This document shows, one piece after another, positions 44,528 through 52,377 of a DNA stretch of 64,000 bases. The notes below the pieces were generated by a model that saw nothing but the letters and a program-made list of their open reading frames with translations, had not been told where the DNA came from and ran no database searches. The position numbers and the translations under genes were made by a program. Source of the DNA: a virus; the IMG/VR virus record IMGVR_UViG_3300017971_000002, positions 124,001 to 188,000 of that record. One strand, written 5' to 3'. Within the stretch, counting starts at the first letter, position 1. Each line of letters starts with the position of its first letter.

Positions 44528-45064
44528 ATGAAGTTTAAGCACCTACTTAATGAGGAGATGAACACTCCTACACATCAACAGATAGTCGATGCGATACATA
44601 ACAACGTGGAAGCAGAGCTCCTTGATTGGGGCGTTCAATACACCACTGACGAGTTTGTTCAAATACTTGGTATCACCAAGGGAACACTTGCTGAGTTTAT
44701 CACAAACCATAGATGGAATGTCGACCACATTACCATTTCCTTCTCTGGCAATCAGGACGAGTATCTTGATTTAGGACCCGATCCTGCAGGACAGATGTTT
44801 GGACATGAGGCTCAGAGTTTCCGTATATTCACGACCGATGTATTTGGTGGAGATGAAGGGGAAATGACTATGGACATGGAACCCCTTGAGGAGTCAACTA
44901 CAGTTGGTAAACTAAATCCGAAGCAGAAAGACAAGCTCTGGAAGAAATACATAGAGGCGTTAAAGAAGGCCAAGAAGAAATTTGATGAAAAGAAACTAAA
45001 AAAGGAATTCGATAAGAAGTCCTTGATCGACATTGGGAAGGAGATACAGAAGCTGACCAAATAG
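44528..45064 (+). CDS. Unknown protein with capsid-targeting-like N-terminus
   Basis: The 178-residue protein begins MKFKHLLNEEMN, again ending the tag in L-N-E. The middle (VDHITISFSGNQDEYLDLGP) is probably a small mixed domain, and the C-terminal 50 residues are a Lys-rich helix (KYIEALKKAKKKFDEKKLKK). AAAGGAG precedes the ATG. It belongs with the two tagged genes before it. Confidence 0.7.
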   Translation: MKFKHLLNEEMNTPTHQQIVDAIHNNVEAELLDWGVQYTTDEFVQILGITKGTLAEFITNHRWNVDHITISFSGNQDEYLDLGPDPAGQMFGHEAQSFRIFTTDVFGGDEGEMTMDMEPLEESTTVGKLNPKQKDKLWKKYIEALKKAKKKFDEKKLKKEFDKKSLIDIGKEIQKLTK

Positions 45065-45076
45065 ACCGGGAGTTAC

Positions 45077-45646
45077 ATGAGGATTGAACTCGTTAATACA
45101 CCAGGGGTCTATAAGAGAGCTTACAGACTGATAGAAAGGTTCCAGAAGAGGAACCTTCTTTCATTTAAGGTTGAAATTAAATTCAACTTTAATTCAAAGT
45201 TTCTCGGATTCGTCCGTGTCGATAAACATCCAGAAGATACCAACATATACATCAATCCACTTAACTTCGATGAGAACGATCCTGTTAGAATTGGGCATCC
45301 TGAGGATTATAGTCTTTTCTCTGTTCTTATACATGAGTACGCCCACCTAATAAATCATAAGACAGACCTAATAAAACAATACAGGAAGGCAGGATTTTCT
45401 AATCAACATTGTTACCTAACACCACAGTCCAGTGATAACTATGATGAGGAGCTGGCCGATATACTTTGCATTTATATTATAAACCCGTACTGTTTAGGCC
45501 TAATTGATAATGAGAGGTTTGAATGGGTGAAGGAGAGATTCCATTCTCCAAATCAATGTTCAGAGAAGAGGTTTTATACCTACTTTCATTCCTGGGATAA
45601 AAAGACCAGGGACCGATTCGTCAAAAAAAACAACTTGACAAAGTAA
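45077..45646 (+). CDS. HExxH zinc metallopeptidase-like protein
   Basis: The 189-residue protein contains SVLIHEYAHLINH (HEYAH at about 86-90), the zinc-binding HExxH helix, and a later DEELADILCIYIIN whose Glu may be the third ligand. This arrangement fits SprT-like or other gluzincin-type small peptidases, but zinc-ribbon Cys residues typical of SprT are absent. It stands last in the late-promoter group. The target is unknown. Confidence 0.7.
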   Translation: MRIELVNTPGVYKRAYRLIERFQKRNLLSFKVEIKFNFNSKFLGFVRVDKHPEDTNIYINPLNFDENDPVRIGHPEDYSLFSVLIHEYAHLINHKTDLIKQYRKAGFSNQHCYLTPQSSDNYDEELADILCIYIINPYCLGLIDNERFEWVKERFHSPNQCSEKRFYTYFHSWDKKTRDRFVKKNNLTK

Positions 45647-45662
45647 AAATATTTACTACATT
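45635..45662 (+). promoter_or_regulatory. Sigma70-like promoter before ypsA-ligase group
   Basis: A perfect TTGACA at 45635 and TACATT at 45657 are separated by 16 bases, with an AT-rich spacer. It overlaps the end of the peptidase gene and lies 37 bases before the next ATG. In contrast to the virion genes, no TATAAATA is present here; early transcription of the ligase group is an inference. Confidence 0.5.
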
Positions 45663-45698
45663 TTAATCGAAAAGTACCACAGAATGAAAGGATAGATC

Positions 45699-46241
45699 AT
45701 GAACCTTTGTTTAAAGAAGATTGTGAATAGTGGACAGGAAGGTGCAGAGCAGGGAGCTCTGGCGGCGGCTTTTTTGAAGGATTGTCCGACGGGCGGTTTT
45801 ATACCAAAGGATTATAGAACTGCGCATGGTGATCAGCCCAAGCTGAAGGTCTTTGGATTGACAGAGATGAAGACCGAGAAGTTTCCGCACGCCGTTGCGC
45901 AGAACATTGAGAACTCCCAGGGAACTGTACTGTTCATAGGGTCTGAGAATGACATAACAAAACCGGAACAGTTTGTGAGAGATATGTGCGATAGGGCGAG
46001 AAAGCCCATATTTAATATCTCCATCCAGTCACCAAGCTCCCCAAGGATGATGGTCGACTTCATTCAGAAGAACAAGATCGAGACCTTGCACATCTCAGGT
46101 AAGATAGATAAGGCCGGGGATGATAGTGTGTTTCGGTTCACCAAGGATTTTGTCGATAAGTTCCTGACCGATGTTATAAAAGACTCCAAGGTCGGAACAG
46201 ATGAAACTTTTTCCACAGCACTCAGCGGGAGAAAAGCATGA
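45699..46241 (+). CDS. YpsA-like Rossmann protein (putative molybdenum carrier family)
   Basis: The 180-residue protein begins LKKIVNSGQEGAEQGALAAA and continues CPTGGFIPKDYRTAHGDQP, matching the signature of the cpYpsA / putative molybdenum carrier family (usually IVSGGQTGVDRGAL, then PTGGWCPKGRRAEDG). VLFIGSEND fits the SDGTLI strand. The family is related to SLOG nucleotide-sensing proteins and may bind a nucleotide or ADP-ribose-like ligand. The first Gly and the Asp are replaced. It overlaps the ligase gene by 4 bases. Confidence 0.75.
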   Translation: MNLCLKKIVNSGQEGAEQGALAAAFLKDCPTGGFIPKDYRTAHGDQPKLKVFGLTEMKTEKFPHAVAQNIENSQGTVLFIGSENDITKPEQFVRDMCDRARKPIFNISIQSPSSPRMMVDFIQKNKIETLHISGKIDKAGDDSVFRFTKDFVDKFLTDVIKDSKVGTDETFSTALSGRKA

Positions 46242-47533
46242 GAATAGTTGATATACTTGACGAACTGGAGAATACGGCCAGTAAGTTAGACAAGGAGGAG
46301 ATCCTTAGTGATAACGCCTCCAATAAGGTTCTTGTAAAGATTCTGAAGTGGACTTATAACAAACAACTGAACTTTTATGCCAAGCAGATTCCAGAACCCA
46401 CAGAGGTCGGAAAGAGGTCTATAGACAATCCTAAAGATTTTAAGGTTGTTGAGGATCTTTTATCCAGGCTATCTGCTAGGTCTGTTAGAGGTCATGATGC
46501 CTTAAATGAGATCGAGGTTTTACTAAACGGTTTTGATGAGGAGTCTCAGGAGATTATTGAGAACATACTTGGAAGGAATCTTAATGTTGGCATTTCTTCA
46601 TCTACAATAAACAAGGCCTTACCAAATACCATTCCGACATTTGATGTGGCGCTGGCTTATCCATATGATAAAAAGACAGCCAAGCATGTCACGTTTGATG
46701 GTTCTTGGTTGGTTAGCCGAAAGCTCGACGGTTGCAGATGTATAGTTATGAAGAAGGGTAACGGCTTCCTGTTCTTTTCAAGGAAGGGCAAACCTTTTTA
46801 TACACTTGATAACCTGATTCCAGAACTTCAGAAGTTACGCATTGGCGGAGACTTTGTCCTTGACGGAGAGATTTGTATAATGGATGAAAACGGCGATGAG
46901 GATTTTCAGTCGATCATGAAGCTGATAAGGAAGAAGGATTACACCATCGAGAACCCAATGTTCAAGGTATTTGATGTTCTCACTGAAGATGAATTTGATA
47001 ACAAGGCAGGCAATACAAATCTTAGTGCCAGACTTGCGACATTGAAGTCTGCCTTTAAGGGTAAGAGTTTCAAGACCATATCATTTCTTGAACAGGAAAA
47101 ACTCACAGAGAAGTCCTTTGCCAGATTACAGGATGAGTCTGCCAAGAAAGGATGGGAGGGTCTTATGCTCAGAAAGGATAGTGGATACAAGGGCAAGAGG
47201 TCTAATGATCTTCTTAAGGTCAAGAAGTTTTATGATGCCGAGTACAAGGTGCTTGACATTGAGACAGGACCTTTTCAGCATACAATCAAGGGTCAGGGTC
47301 AGGAGATCACCGAATGTATGACCAATGTCATAATAGAGCATAAAGGTGAGAGGGTTAGTGTTGGCTCAGGATTCACAATTGAACAGCGTGTGAATTGTTA
47401 TCACGATCCAAAACTGATAGTTGGTAAGATGATCACTGTTCAATATTTTGAGGAGTCAAGAAACAAAGAGGGTAAGGTCTCTCTAAGATTTCCGACTTGC
47501 AAATGGATACATGGCACAAAGAGAGAGGTCTAA
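46238..47533 (+). CDS. ATP-dependent DNA ligase (T4 gp30-like)
   Basis: The 431-residue enzyme has the adenylation motif I VSRKLDGCRCIV (nucleotidyl Lys about 161), motif III LDGEICIMD, motif IV WEGLMLRKD and motif V LLKVKKFYDAEY, followed by an OB-fold with VSVGSGFT and VSLRFPTCKWI. The helical N-terminus MRIVDILDELENTASK resembles T4 ligase (MILKILNEIAS). It joins nicks during replication and repair. Length is close to T4's 487 residues. Confidence 0.93.
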   Translation: MRIVDILDELENTASKLDKEEILSDNASNKVLVKILKWTYNKQLNFYAKQIPEPTEVGKRSIDNPKDFKVVEDLLSRLSARSVRGHDALNEIEVLLNGFDEESQEIIENILGRNLNVGISSSTINKALPNTIPTFDVALAYPYDKKTAKHVTFDGSWLVSRKLDGCRCIVMKKGNGFLFFSRKGKPFYTLDNLIPELQKLRIGGDFVLDGEICIMDENGDEDFQSIMKLIRKKDYTIENPMFKVFDVLTEDEFDNKAGNTNLSARLATLKSAFKGKSFKTISFLEQEKLTEKSFARLQDESAKKGWEGLMLRKDSGYKGKRSNDLLKVKKFYDAEYKVLDIETGPFQHTIKGQGQEITECMTNVIIEHKGERVSVGSGFTIEQRVNCYHDPKLIVGKMITVQYFEESRNKEGKVSLRFPTCKWIHGTKREV

Positions 47534-47925
47534 TGCCCAAATATACAATCATCTGTAAACGGATGTACATTGATCTGGTAGGTACCGATCTAAAGTTGGA
47601 GTCAAGCTCAATGACGGAGATTGCTGTCTGTTATAAGATAGATAAGGTGCCAAACATCATGTATAAAAAGAAGTTTCTTACATCCAGATTGGGTGATGTG
47701 CTTGAGGTCATCACTAAGAAGGAGAAGGCCTTGTTATTCAAGGACGATAAGGATCTTGGTGAGTTGGCAAAATTAAAGGTTAACCATTTTCCAGATTCCA
47801 TTCCAATCAACTGTATAAAGGAGCTCATCCATCTTACTAAGGCGGGCAAGGAGCTTAATGATAAATGGCAAGATGAGATCAAGATATTTAATAAAAAGTT
47901 TGATATGTTCAAGAAAAAGGTATGA
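47533..47925 (+). CDS. Unknown protein, tandem paralog 1 of 3
   Basis: The 130-residue protein is not recognised. The N-half is beta-predicted and the C-half has a short hydrophobic motif (LGELAKLKVNHFPDSIP, about 78-94) followed by helices ending FNKKFDMFKKKV. The same motif with the same spacing occurs in the next gene. The ATG overlaps the ligase stop codon (TAATG). Confidence 0.68.
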   Translation: MPKYTIICKRMYIDLVGTDLKLESSSMTEIAVCYKIDKVPNIMYKKKFLTSRLGDVLEVITKKEKALLFKDDKDLGELAKLKVNHFPDSIPINCIKELIHLTKAGKELNDKWQDEIKIFNKKFDMFKKKV

Positions 47926-48314
47926 ACAACAGAGAACAGGTATTCTGTAATAATCTATGGGTGGATATCACCTGTATAGATATGGTAAGACCGCCAAAGG
48001 ATAGTGATGTTGTCGGGTTTTATCTTCTTGCTGATTTTGGTGGTAAACATATTCAGTTGTTTGGTAGAAAGATTCATGTGAATGAATTGGAGATCGCCTT
48101 TAAGATAATATCTGACAAGGGTACCGCCCTGATAAATAAAGACAATACAACACTAGGCTTTCTCGCAAAATTAAAGATAGATATGTTTCCTGACATGACA
48201 CCAAAGAATCCAGGAAATATAATCATTAAATATATTAATGAGTCACGGGTGTTTAATGAGGTTCGTGATAACTTTAAAAAAGAGTTTGTCAGGTTCAAAA
48301 AGAAAATAAAATAA
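47922..48314 (+). CDS. Unknown protein, tandem paralog 2 of 3
   Basis: The 130-residue protein has the motif LGFLAKLKIDMFPDMTP (about 83-99) and ends FKKEFVRFKKKIK, matching its upstream neighbour in both parts. Overlap by ATGA couples the two. The N-terminal half differs more. No function is known. Confidence 0.68.
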   Translation: MNNREQVFCNNLWVDITCIDMVRPPKDSDVVGFYLLADFGGKHIQLFGRKIHVNELEIAFKIISDKGTALINKDNTTLGFLAKLKIDMFPDMTPKNPGNIIIKYINESRVFNEVRDNFKKEFVRFKKKIK

Positions 48315-48331
48315 TAATTGGAGATATGTAT

Positions 48332-48910
48332 ATGGCAAAAAACATCACACCCAAACCAAAGGCAAAAAAGAAACAGATTGAGAAGGTAAAGATATCGGCA
48401 CAGAGTATAAAGTTACATTTCTTTCCAACCGTAAAGAATGGAACAACAAAAGGGTCTTGTGATATAGAGTTTATAATTGAGTTTGACAAGAAAGGGGCGT
48501 TCAGCTGGAAGTGGAATAGAAAAGGTTGTAGTTCCGAGGTTGCCAGACAAATATTTGAAACCTCCAGAAACAAGTCAGTCTGTGCAGTCAATCTTGGTCG
48601 AGAGGTTCATCCTGATGTTAGAAGTTTTGCTGAGACCAAGGCGAGTATGTTTCTGGATGAAGTTCCACAGACCAACTTTGCTCAATATTCAACCTGGCTG
48701 GATCTTCTTAACAAGGTTGAGGAGTTTAATGAAAAGGCACATGAGGCCGAAAAAGCCATCTGGCAAACCGGCGGAAAGAAGAAGGAGAAACAAACGTCTA
48801 TTGATGACGTTCAGAAGTTCTTTGATGCGATCCAGGAGAAGGAGTTTGCAAATAAACCAAAGTTCTACTCCAATAGTAATTCAACTGGCATAGTTTTAAA
48901 CAAAGAATGA
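48332..48910 (+). CDS. Unknown protein, tandem paralog 3 of 3, Lys-rich ends
   Basis: The 192-residue protein has a Lys/Pro-rich start (NITPKPKAKKKQIEK), a beta-rich middle (CDIEFIIEFDKKGAFSWKWN) and VRSFAETKASMFLDEVPQTN (about 94-113), which lines up with the motif of the two preceding genes. A Lys/Glu-rich tail is added. The second ATG is chosen because GGAGATATGTAT fits it; the ATG 6 bases earlier is possible. Confidence 0.65.
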   Translation: MAKNITPKPKAKKKQIEKVKISAQSIKLHFFPTVKNGTTKGSCDIEFIIEFDKKGAFSWKWNRKGCSSEVARQIFETSRNKSVCAVNLGREVHPDVRSFAETKASMFLDEVPQTNFAQYSTWLDLLNKVEEFNEKAHEAEKAIWQTGGKKKEKQTSIDDVQKFFDAIQEKEFANKPKFYSNSNSTGIVLNKE

Positions 48911-49359
48911 TAAATAAAAAGATCATAATACTTATTAATCTGCTGATGCTGGCCTATGTGTTTAGTATTGTGTTTAGTGTTCCACTATCACCTTTTGCTA
49001 CAGGCCTCTGTCTAACATTACTCATAATTCATTCGGTATCATGTATGGTGTTTTTCTTTATTCATGTATTTGTCTGGAGAAGTCTAACGGAAATAATAAG
49101 AGTCAAAAACTCCTCTGCAGATATAACTGAGGAGTTAATAGAGAAAACCAAACAGTTATTTGAAAAGTATTTAAACGCAGAGGGCGCCTCCGGATTTTTT
49201 GATACCATATCAAGATGGTTATTTACCTTGTTAGGGTTTTCAATGTTGGCAACAACTCTATGGCCTTTTGGTTTGGTGATTTCCTCAACTGTACTCCTTA
49301 GGACAAGAACCTTCAATATGATGGTCGACTTTTTGGAAAAAGAGAACAAAAAAGTTTGA
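48907..49359 (+). CDS. Membrane protein, three or four segments
   Basis: The 150-residue protein has hydrophobic segments near residues 5-25, 30-55 and 98-130, with a charged helical loop between (IRVKNSSADITEELIEKTKQ). It starts inside the previous stop (ATGA). It might be an inner-membrane protein such as a holin or immunity factor, but no family signature is visible. A basic tail, KENKKV, ends it. Confidence 0.6.
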   Translation: MINKKIIILINLLMLAYVFSIVFSVPLSPFATGLCLTLLIIHSVSCMVFFFIHVFVWRSLTEIIRVKNSSADITEELIEKTKQLFEKYLNAEGASGFFDTISRWLFTLLGFSMLATTLWPFGLVISSTVLLRTRTFNMMVDFLEKENKKV

Positions 49360-49383
49360 CAAATCTTTGGGTTTTTATAAATT
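49356..49383 (+). promoter_or_regulatory. Possible sigma70-like promoter
   Basis: TTGACA overlaps the preceding stop. Possible -10 boxes are TATAAA after 14 bases or TAAATT after 16; neither is ideal. The same stretch reads TATAAATT, one base off the late consensus, so the class is unclear. Confidence 0.35.
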
Positions 49384-49417
49384 TTAAATGAAGGCAATCC
49401 AGAGAAAGGAGATTCTA

Positions 49418-50146
49418 ATGTCCAAAACAAAAGAACCAGAGTTGGTGATAAAACTATTACATACCTATAAGCATACCTACATCGAGTTTACTGATGACGA
49501 TGGTTACGGCGGTCGTAAGCAAAAAGTCAAGGCCTTCTTTAAGGGTAAGTATGGTCCCAAGTATGATGAGAGTAGAGGGAAACTAACGGTTAAGAACGCC
49601 ACAGTGTTTTTGAGGTTTGATAGGGTTAGTGAACCAAATTCTTATTACCGTTCTTGCTCGAGGATTAAGGTCATGGTCGCACGAAGCGAATATGATTTTG
49701 GTACGGCCGACAAGGATAAATATCTCAGGATCTCAGAGAAGAAAAAGACCAAGGGTAGGTTGAATGTCAGTAAGTTGATCGAGTCTATTGAGAAGTTTGC
49801 AGAGACCAAGGCCGAGATGGAGAAACAGGCAGCCATCCAAAAGAAGAAAGATGAGTTTGCCCTTATGGCTCTCGCAGGAAAGGTCTCGGCCGACATAGGT
49901 TTCAATGTAGAGATCGATGAGGGTGAACTTAGAATAAAAGGTTCTAAGGACGCCATCAAGAAGGACTCTCGAAAACAGTTATCTATAAAGATCACACCAA
50001 GGGATCTTAAAGAGGGTACACGATACGAGACCTATATCCGGCTTCCGGCTAGATACTCCGGTCTGGAACTCTCCCTTGATAAATTTCAATTAAAGGAGAT
50101 TATCACGGGATTCATCAATGCAGGTGTATTCAAGTATGAAGAATAG
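49418..50146 (+). CDS. Unknown protein with central coiled coil
   Basis: The 242-residue protein is not recognised. Residues 1-110 are beta-rich and basic, residues 130-160 form a coiled coil (ETKAEMEKQAAIQKKKDEFA), and the C-terminal 80 residues make a second small domain with VEIDEGELRIKG. The ATG with AAAGGAG is preferred over one 30 bases earlier. The next gene has a similar beta / coil / beta plan and may be a distant paralog. Confidence 0.65.
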   Translation: MSKTKEPELVIKLLHTYKHTYIEFTDDDGYGGRKQKVKAFFKGKYGPKYDESRGKLTVKNATVFLRFDRVSEPNSYYRSCSRIKVMVARSEYDFGTADKDKYLRISEKKKTKGRLNVSKLIESIEKFAETKAEMEKQAAIQKKKDEFALMALAGKVSADIGFNVEIDEGELRIKGSKDAIKKDSRKQLSIKITPRDLKEGTRYETYIRLPARYSGLELSLDKFQLKEIITGFINAGVFKYEE

Positions 50147-50666
50147 GGAGAAGAAATTAATTAACGTTATAAAGAGTAGATTCCATGGCGTTAAGATGAA
50201 GCACGATAAAAGGGGAGAAATCATTCTCCCCTATATTGGTGGTACCAAGACTGCTGTCGAGTTTGTTATCTATGAAGATATGGTCAAAGTTTGGCGTCCT
50301 GGTAACAACACTATAGTCTGTTCTAATAACTACAACTCAGATGAACAGTACATACAGGCTGTCAAGAAGGCCATATATGAAAGTATAAAGATACTTCAGT
50401 TAAAGAAACAGAAGGCTGAGAGAGAGGAAAAGGTAAACAATATATTGTTAATAGAACTACAAGGTCTATTAGATGAGATGAAAATTGATCATGTAAAGAT
50501 ATCATCTACTGAATCATATGTTAGACTAAACTCCGGGACCCGAGCCTATAGTCAAAAGGGTTCAGATGGAAAGACTTTCTATGTGGCCGAAATGAAGTTG
50601 GCCTTTAACAAGGAAAGATTCAAGGAATTCCTTAAGTTTATAAAAGGAGGCAACAATGAAGTGTGA
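50136..50666 (+). CDS. Unknown protein with central coiled coil, similar plan to upstream gene
   Basis: The 176-residue protein has a basic N-domain (KSRFHGVKMKHDKRGEIILP), a coil (ILQLKKQKAEREEKVNNIL) and a C-domain with YVRLNSGTRAYSQ and FYVAEMKLAFNKERFKEFLK. The start overlaps the end of the previous gene; an ATG at 50118 is an alternative. No function is recognised. Confidence 0.6.
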   Translation: MKNREKKLINVIKSRFHGVKMKHDKRGEIILPYIGGTKTAVEFVIYEDMVKVWRPGNNTIVCSNNYNSDEQYIQAVKKAIYESIKILQLKKQKAEREEKVNNILLIELQGLLDEMKIDHVKISSTESYVRLNSGTRAYSQKGSDGKTFYVAEMKLAFNKERFKEFLKFIKGGNNEV

Positions 50667-51111
50667 GGTGGAATTCTTCGGTCTGGGTTATCATACAATC
50701 ATTGGCCAGAAAATCATTGGATGCAAACGTCAAAAAACACCATTTGGTTGGAGGGATGTTGCATCCCAAATCAAAGAGATTAAGAAAAGAAGGTATTATC
50801 TATATCTTCAGTTATCCAAGCAGATAACGAAACCTATTATTTTCTGGACGGGTGACTATAAGGCAAAATGGGCGATGGATAGGATAGAACAGATTCGGAC
50901 CAATCCTGCAAAGGCCCTTGTTCTTATGAGAGACCCGAAACAGATAAAGGCCATACGTGAGTTGGCCAATTACAAAGTTAAGTTTTTTGGTAATGCCGAT
51001 ATACCTATCAAAGCACTTACTGAGGAAGAGATTGATAGGTTTAGTGCTCAACACTGGAATGATAGACCAGCACTGTGTTATATGTTTGAGGACTCGTGGC
51101 GTAACAAGTAA
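50656..51111 (+). CDS. Unknown protein, last rightward gene
   Basis: The 151-residue protein is not recognised. It begins KCEVEFFGLGYHTIIGQKII and includes KPIIFWTGDYKAKWAMDRIE and LRELANYKVKFFGNADIP-like strands, possibly a Rossmann-like or receiver-like small domain. AAAAGGAGG lies before the ATG. Its TAA touches the stop codon of the convergent leftward gene, leaving no space for a terminator between them. Confidence 0.62.
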   Translation: MKCEVEFFGLGYHTIIGQKIIGCKRQKTPFGWRDVASQIKEIKKRRYYLYLQLSKQITKPIIFWTGDYKAKWAMDRIEQIRTNPAKALVLMRDPKQIKAIRELANYKVKFFGNADIPIKALTEEEIDRFSAQHWNDRPALCYMFEDSWRNK

Positions 51112-51450
51112 TCAGACGTCCTCGACACCACAAATAACACCATCAATTTTCCCCTTAAAAGTAGATTGAATCCTATAGAGGAACAAGGCGAGGGCCCTAG
51201 GGAACTCGTCCTTTGACTTCATGGCCAATAGGAGTTGTCCACCATCCATCAAAAGATTATTAAGATGGCCTTCCAGGTGCTTTACAAATTTGTTCATGTA
51301 GAACTTTTTATGAAGTATCTTTGGAATAGGATAATTCTTTTTGACCTGTATTCCTCTCTCCTGAATTTGGACAATTGATACATTGGTCAGTATACTCTCT
51401 TCGGGATTTCCTGAGCATTTCAGGAATGTAAATATGATCTTGTTATTCAT
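51112..51450 (-). CDS. LFLKG-family member 26, divergent, last gene of the array
   Basis: The 112-residue protein keeps the family layout in a worn form: HLNNLLMDGG in place of the core, then LLLAMKSKDEFPRALALFLY as strand and second helix, then STFKGK. The N-terminal 60 residues are beta-rich. It is the only array gene with a late promoter and a hairpin leader in front. The ATG with AGAGGTGG is chosen over a GTG 6 bases upstream. Confidence 0.6.
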   Translation of the reverse strand: MNNKIIFTFLKCSGNPEESILTNVSIVQIQERGIQVKKNYPIPKILHKKFYMNKFVKHLEGHLNNLLMDGGQLLLAMKSKDEFPRALALFLYRIQSTFKGKIDGVICGVEDV

Positions 51451-51470
51451 AACCACCTCTTCATCAGTAT

Positions 51471-51494
51471 GGGGCGCCGTAGCGCCCCTTTTTT
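51471..51494 (+). terminator. Strong rho-independent terminator (rightward) beyond a convergent gene
   Basis: A perfect 7-base-pair GC stem GGGGCGC/GCGCCCC with loop CGTA is followed by six T. It fits rightward termination, although it lies 360 bases past the last rightward gene and beyond the whole convergent leftward gene. In leftward transcripts the same hairpin would sit near the 5' end. Confidence 0.8.
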
Positions 51495-51495
51495 C

Positions 51496-51503
51496 TATTT
51501 ATA
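51496..51503 (-). promoter_or_regulatory. Leftward T4-type late promoter TATAAATA
   Basis: On the minus strand CTATAAATAG precedes AAAAAA and the GC hairpin, 46 bases upstream of the last array gene. It is the only exact leftward TATAAATA seen in the array. Confidence 0.6.
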
Positions 51504-51563
51504 GTTTCGTAAAACGCCCAGAATTTGACGGCCTTAAACCACCTTTAAAACCGCCGACACGGG

Positions 51564-51965
51564 TTAGAAAGAATCGCATTTATGAACTTCATTTACAGGT
51601 TCTTCGTTGTTATATCCAAAATGATTGAACCAGACCGACTGTTTTATGCAGAGATTTGAGTCAGGTTCGATGGTAAATCGTATCTCATCTGTTGAGACGG
51701 ATACCTCTTCATGCTCCACGACAATTTGAAAATCTGACCTCATCACATTATGTGCTGGCAATAATCTGGAGTTCTCTGTCTTTTCTGAGACCAATCCGTT
51801 CATGGTGATTCCAAAAAACCAGAATGTACCAACCAATATACCTATCGCAACAGGTTCCCCTGCATCAGTTAAAATAGAGATAAGTAATGCTAGAGCAATA
51901 AACGCAAGTATACCGAGTCCCCAACCGATGAAGTACCCTAGTATGAAATACTCACCTACAAACAT
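51564..51965 (-). CDS. Membrane protein, tandem trio member 3
   Basis: The 133-residue protein starts MFVGEYFILGYFIGWGLGIL with two hydrophobic segments (about 1-30 and 36-60), then a beta-rich soluble domain ending DSNLCIKQSVWFNHFGYNNE and CDSF. Both ends match the next gene upstream. CGAAAGGAGAACAGG before the ATG fixes the start; an upstream in-frame start is unlikely. It probably sits in the inner membrane with a cytosolic C-domain. Function unknown. Confidence 0.72.
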   Translation of the reverse strand: MFVGEYFILGYFIGWGLGILAFIALALLISILTDAGEPVAIGILVGTFWFFGITMNGLVSEKTENSRLLPAHNVMRSDFQIVVEHEEVSVSTDEIRFTIEPDSNLCIKQSVWFNHFGYNNEEPVNEVHKCDSF

Positions 51966-52377
51966 CCTGTTCTCCTTTCGTCCATTCCTCCGGACATTTA
52001 ATGACATTGTACTTTGGTTTTTTATTTGTATATCCCCAATATGTATAATCAAGACTACTTTCAATACAGAATGAACTATCATGCAAATCGACAAACGCCA
52101 TGTCAACCGTTCCGACGACTATACCTTTCTTCTCTACGTAAATATTATGTTTGGTTCTCCATACGTTCTCACCCTCCAGTAACCGAGTTGCCCTTCTATT
52201 ATCTTCAGTCGACCAAACTATAAAGATTACAAGCGTAACAAGAAATGAGAGCACCACAAATAAGGAAAGATTGTCAGAGTCGAATAGAAGTCCGAAAATA
52301 AATAGAATACCCTCAAAACAAAATATGGCTCCAAAGGTAAAAAAGAATCCAATTGCAAAAAACTCACCGACGAACAT
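51952..52377 (-). CDS. Membrane protein, tandem trio member 2
   Basis: The 141-residue protein begins MFVGEFFAIGFFFTFGAIFC, very like its downstream neighbour, with two hydrophobic segments and a soluble domain containing DSSFCIESSLDYTYWGYTNK. GGAGGCGAATA precedes the ATG, which overlaps the previous stop (TAATG). The similarity in both parts shows a duplication. Confidence 0.72.
   Translation of the reverse strand: MFVGEFFAIGFFFTFGAIFCFEGILFIFGLLFDSDNLSLFVVLSFLVTLVIFIVWSTEDNRRATRLLEGENVWRTKHNIYVEKKGIVVGTVDMAFVDLHDSSFCIESSLDYTYWGYTNKKPKYNVIKCPEEWTKGEQDVCR

Noticed and set aside
46238-46282. Possible capsid-targeting tag MRIVDILDE on the DNA ligase
   Set aside because: T4 DNA ligase begins with a similar helix (MILKILNEIAS), so the resemblance is explained by ligase homology.
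48907-49359. Holin
   Set aside because: It has membrane segments, but its size, central charged helix and position after ligase and unknown genes do not point to a lysis cassette.
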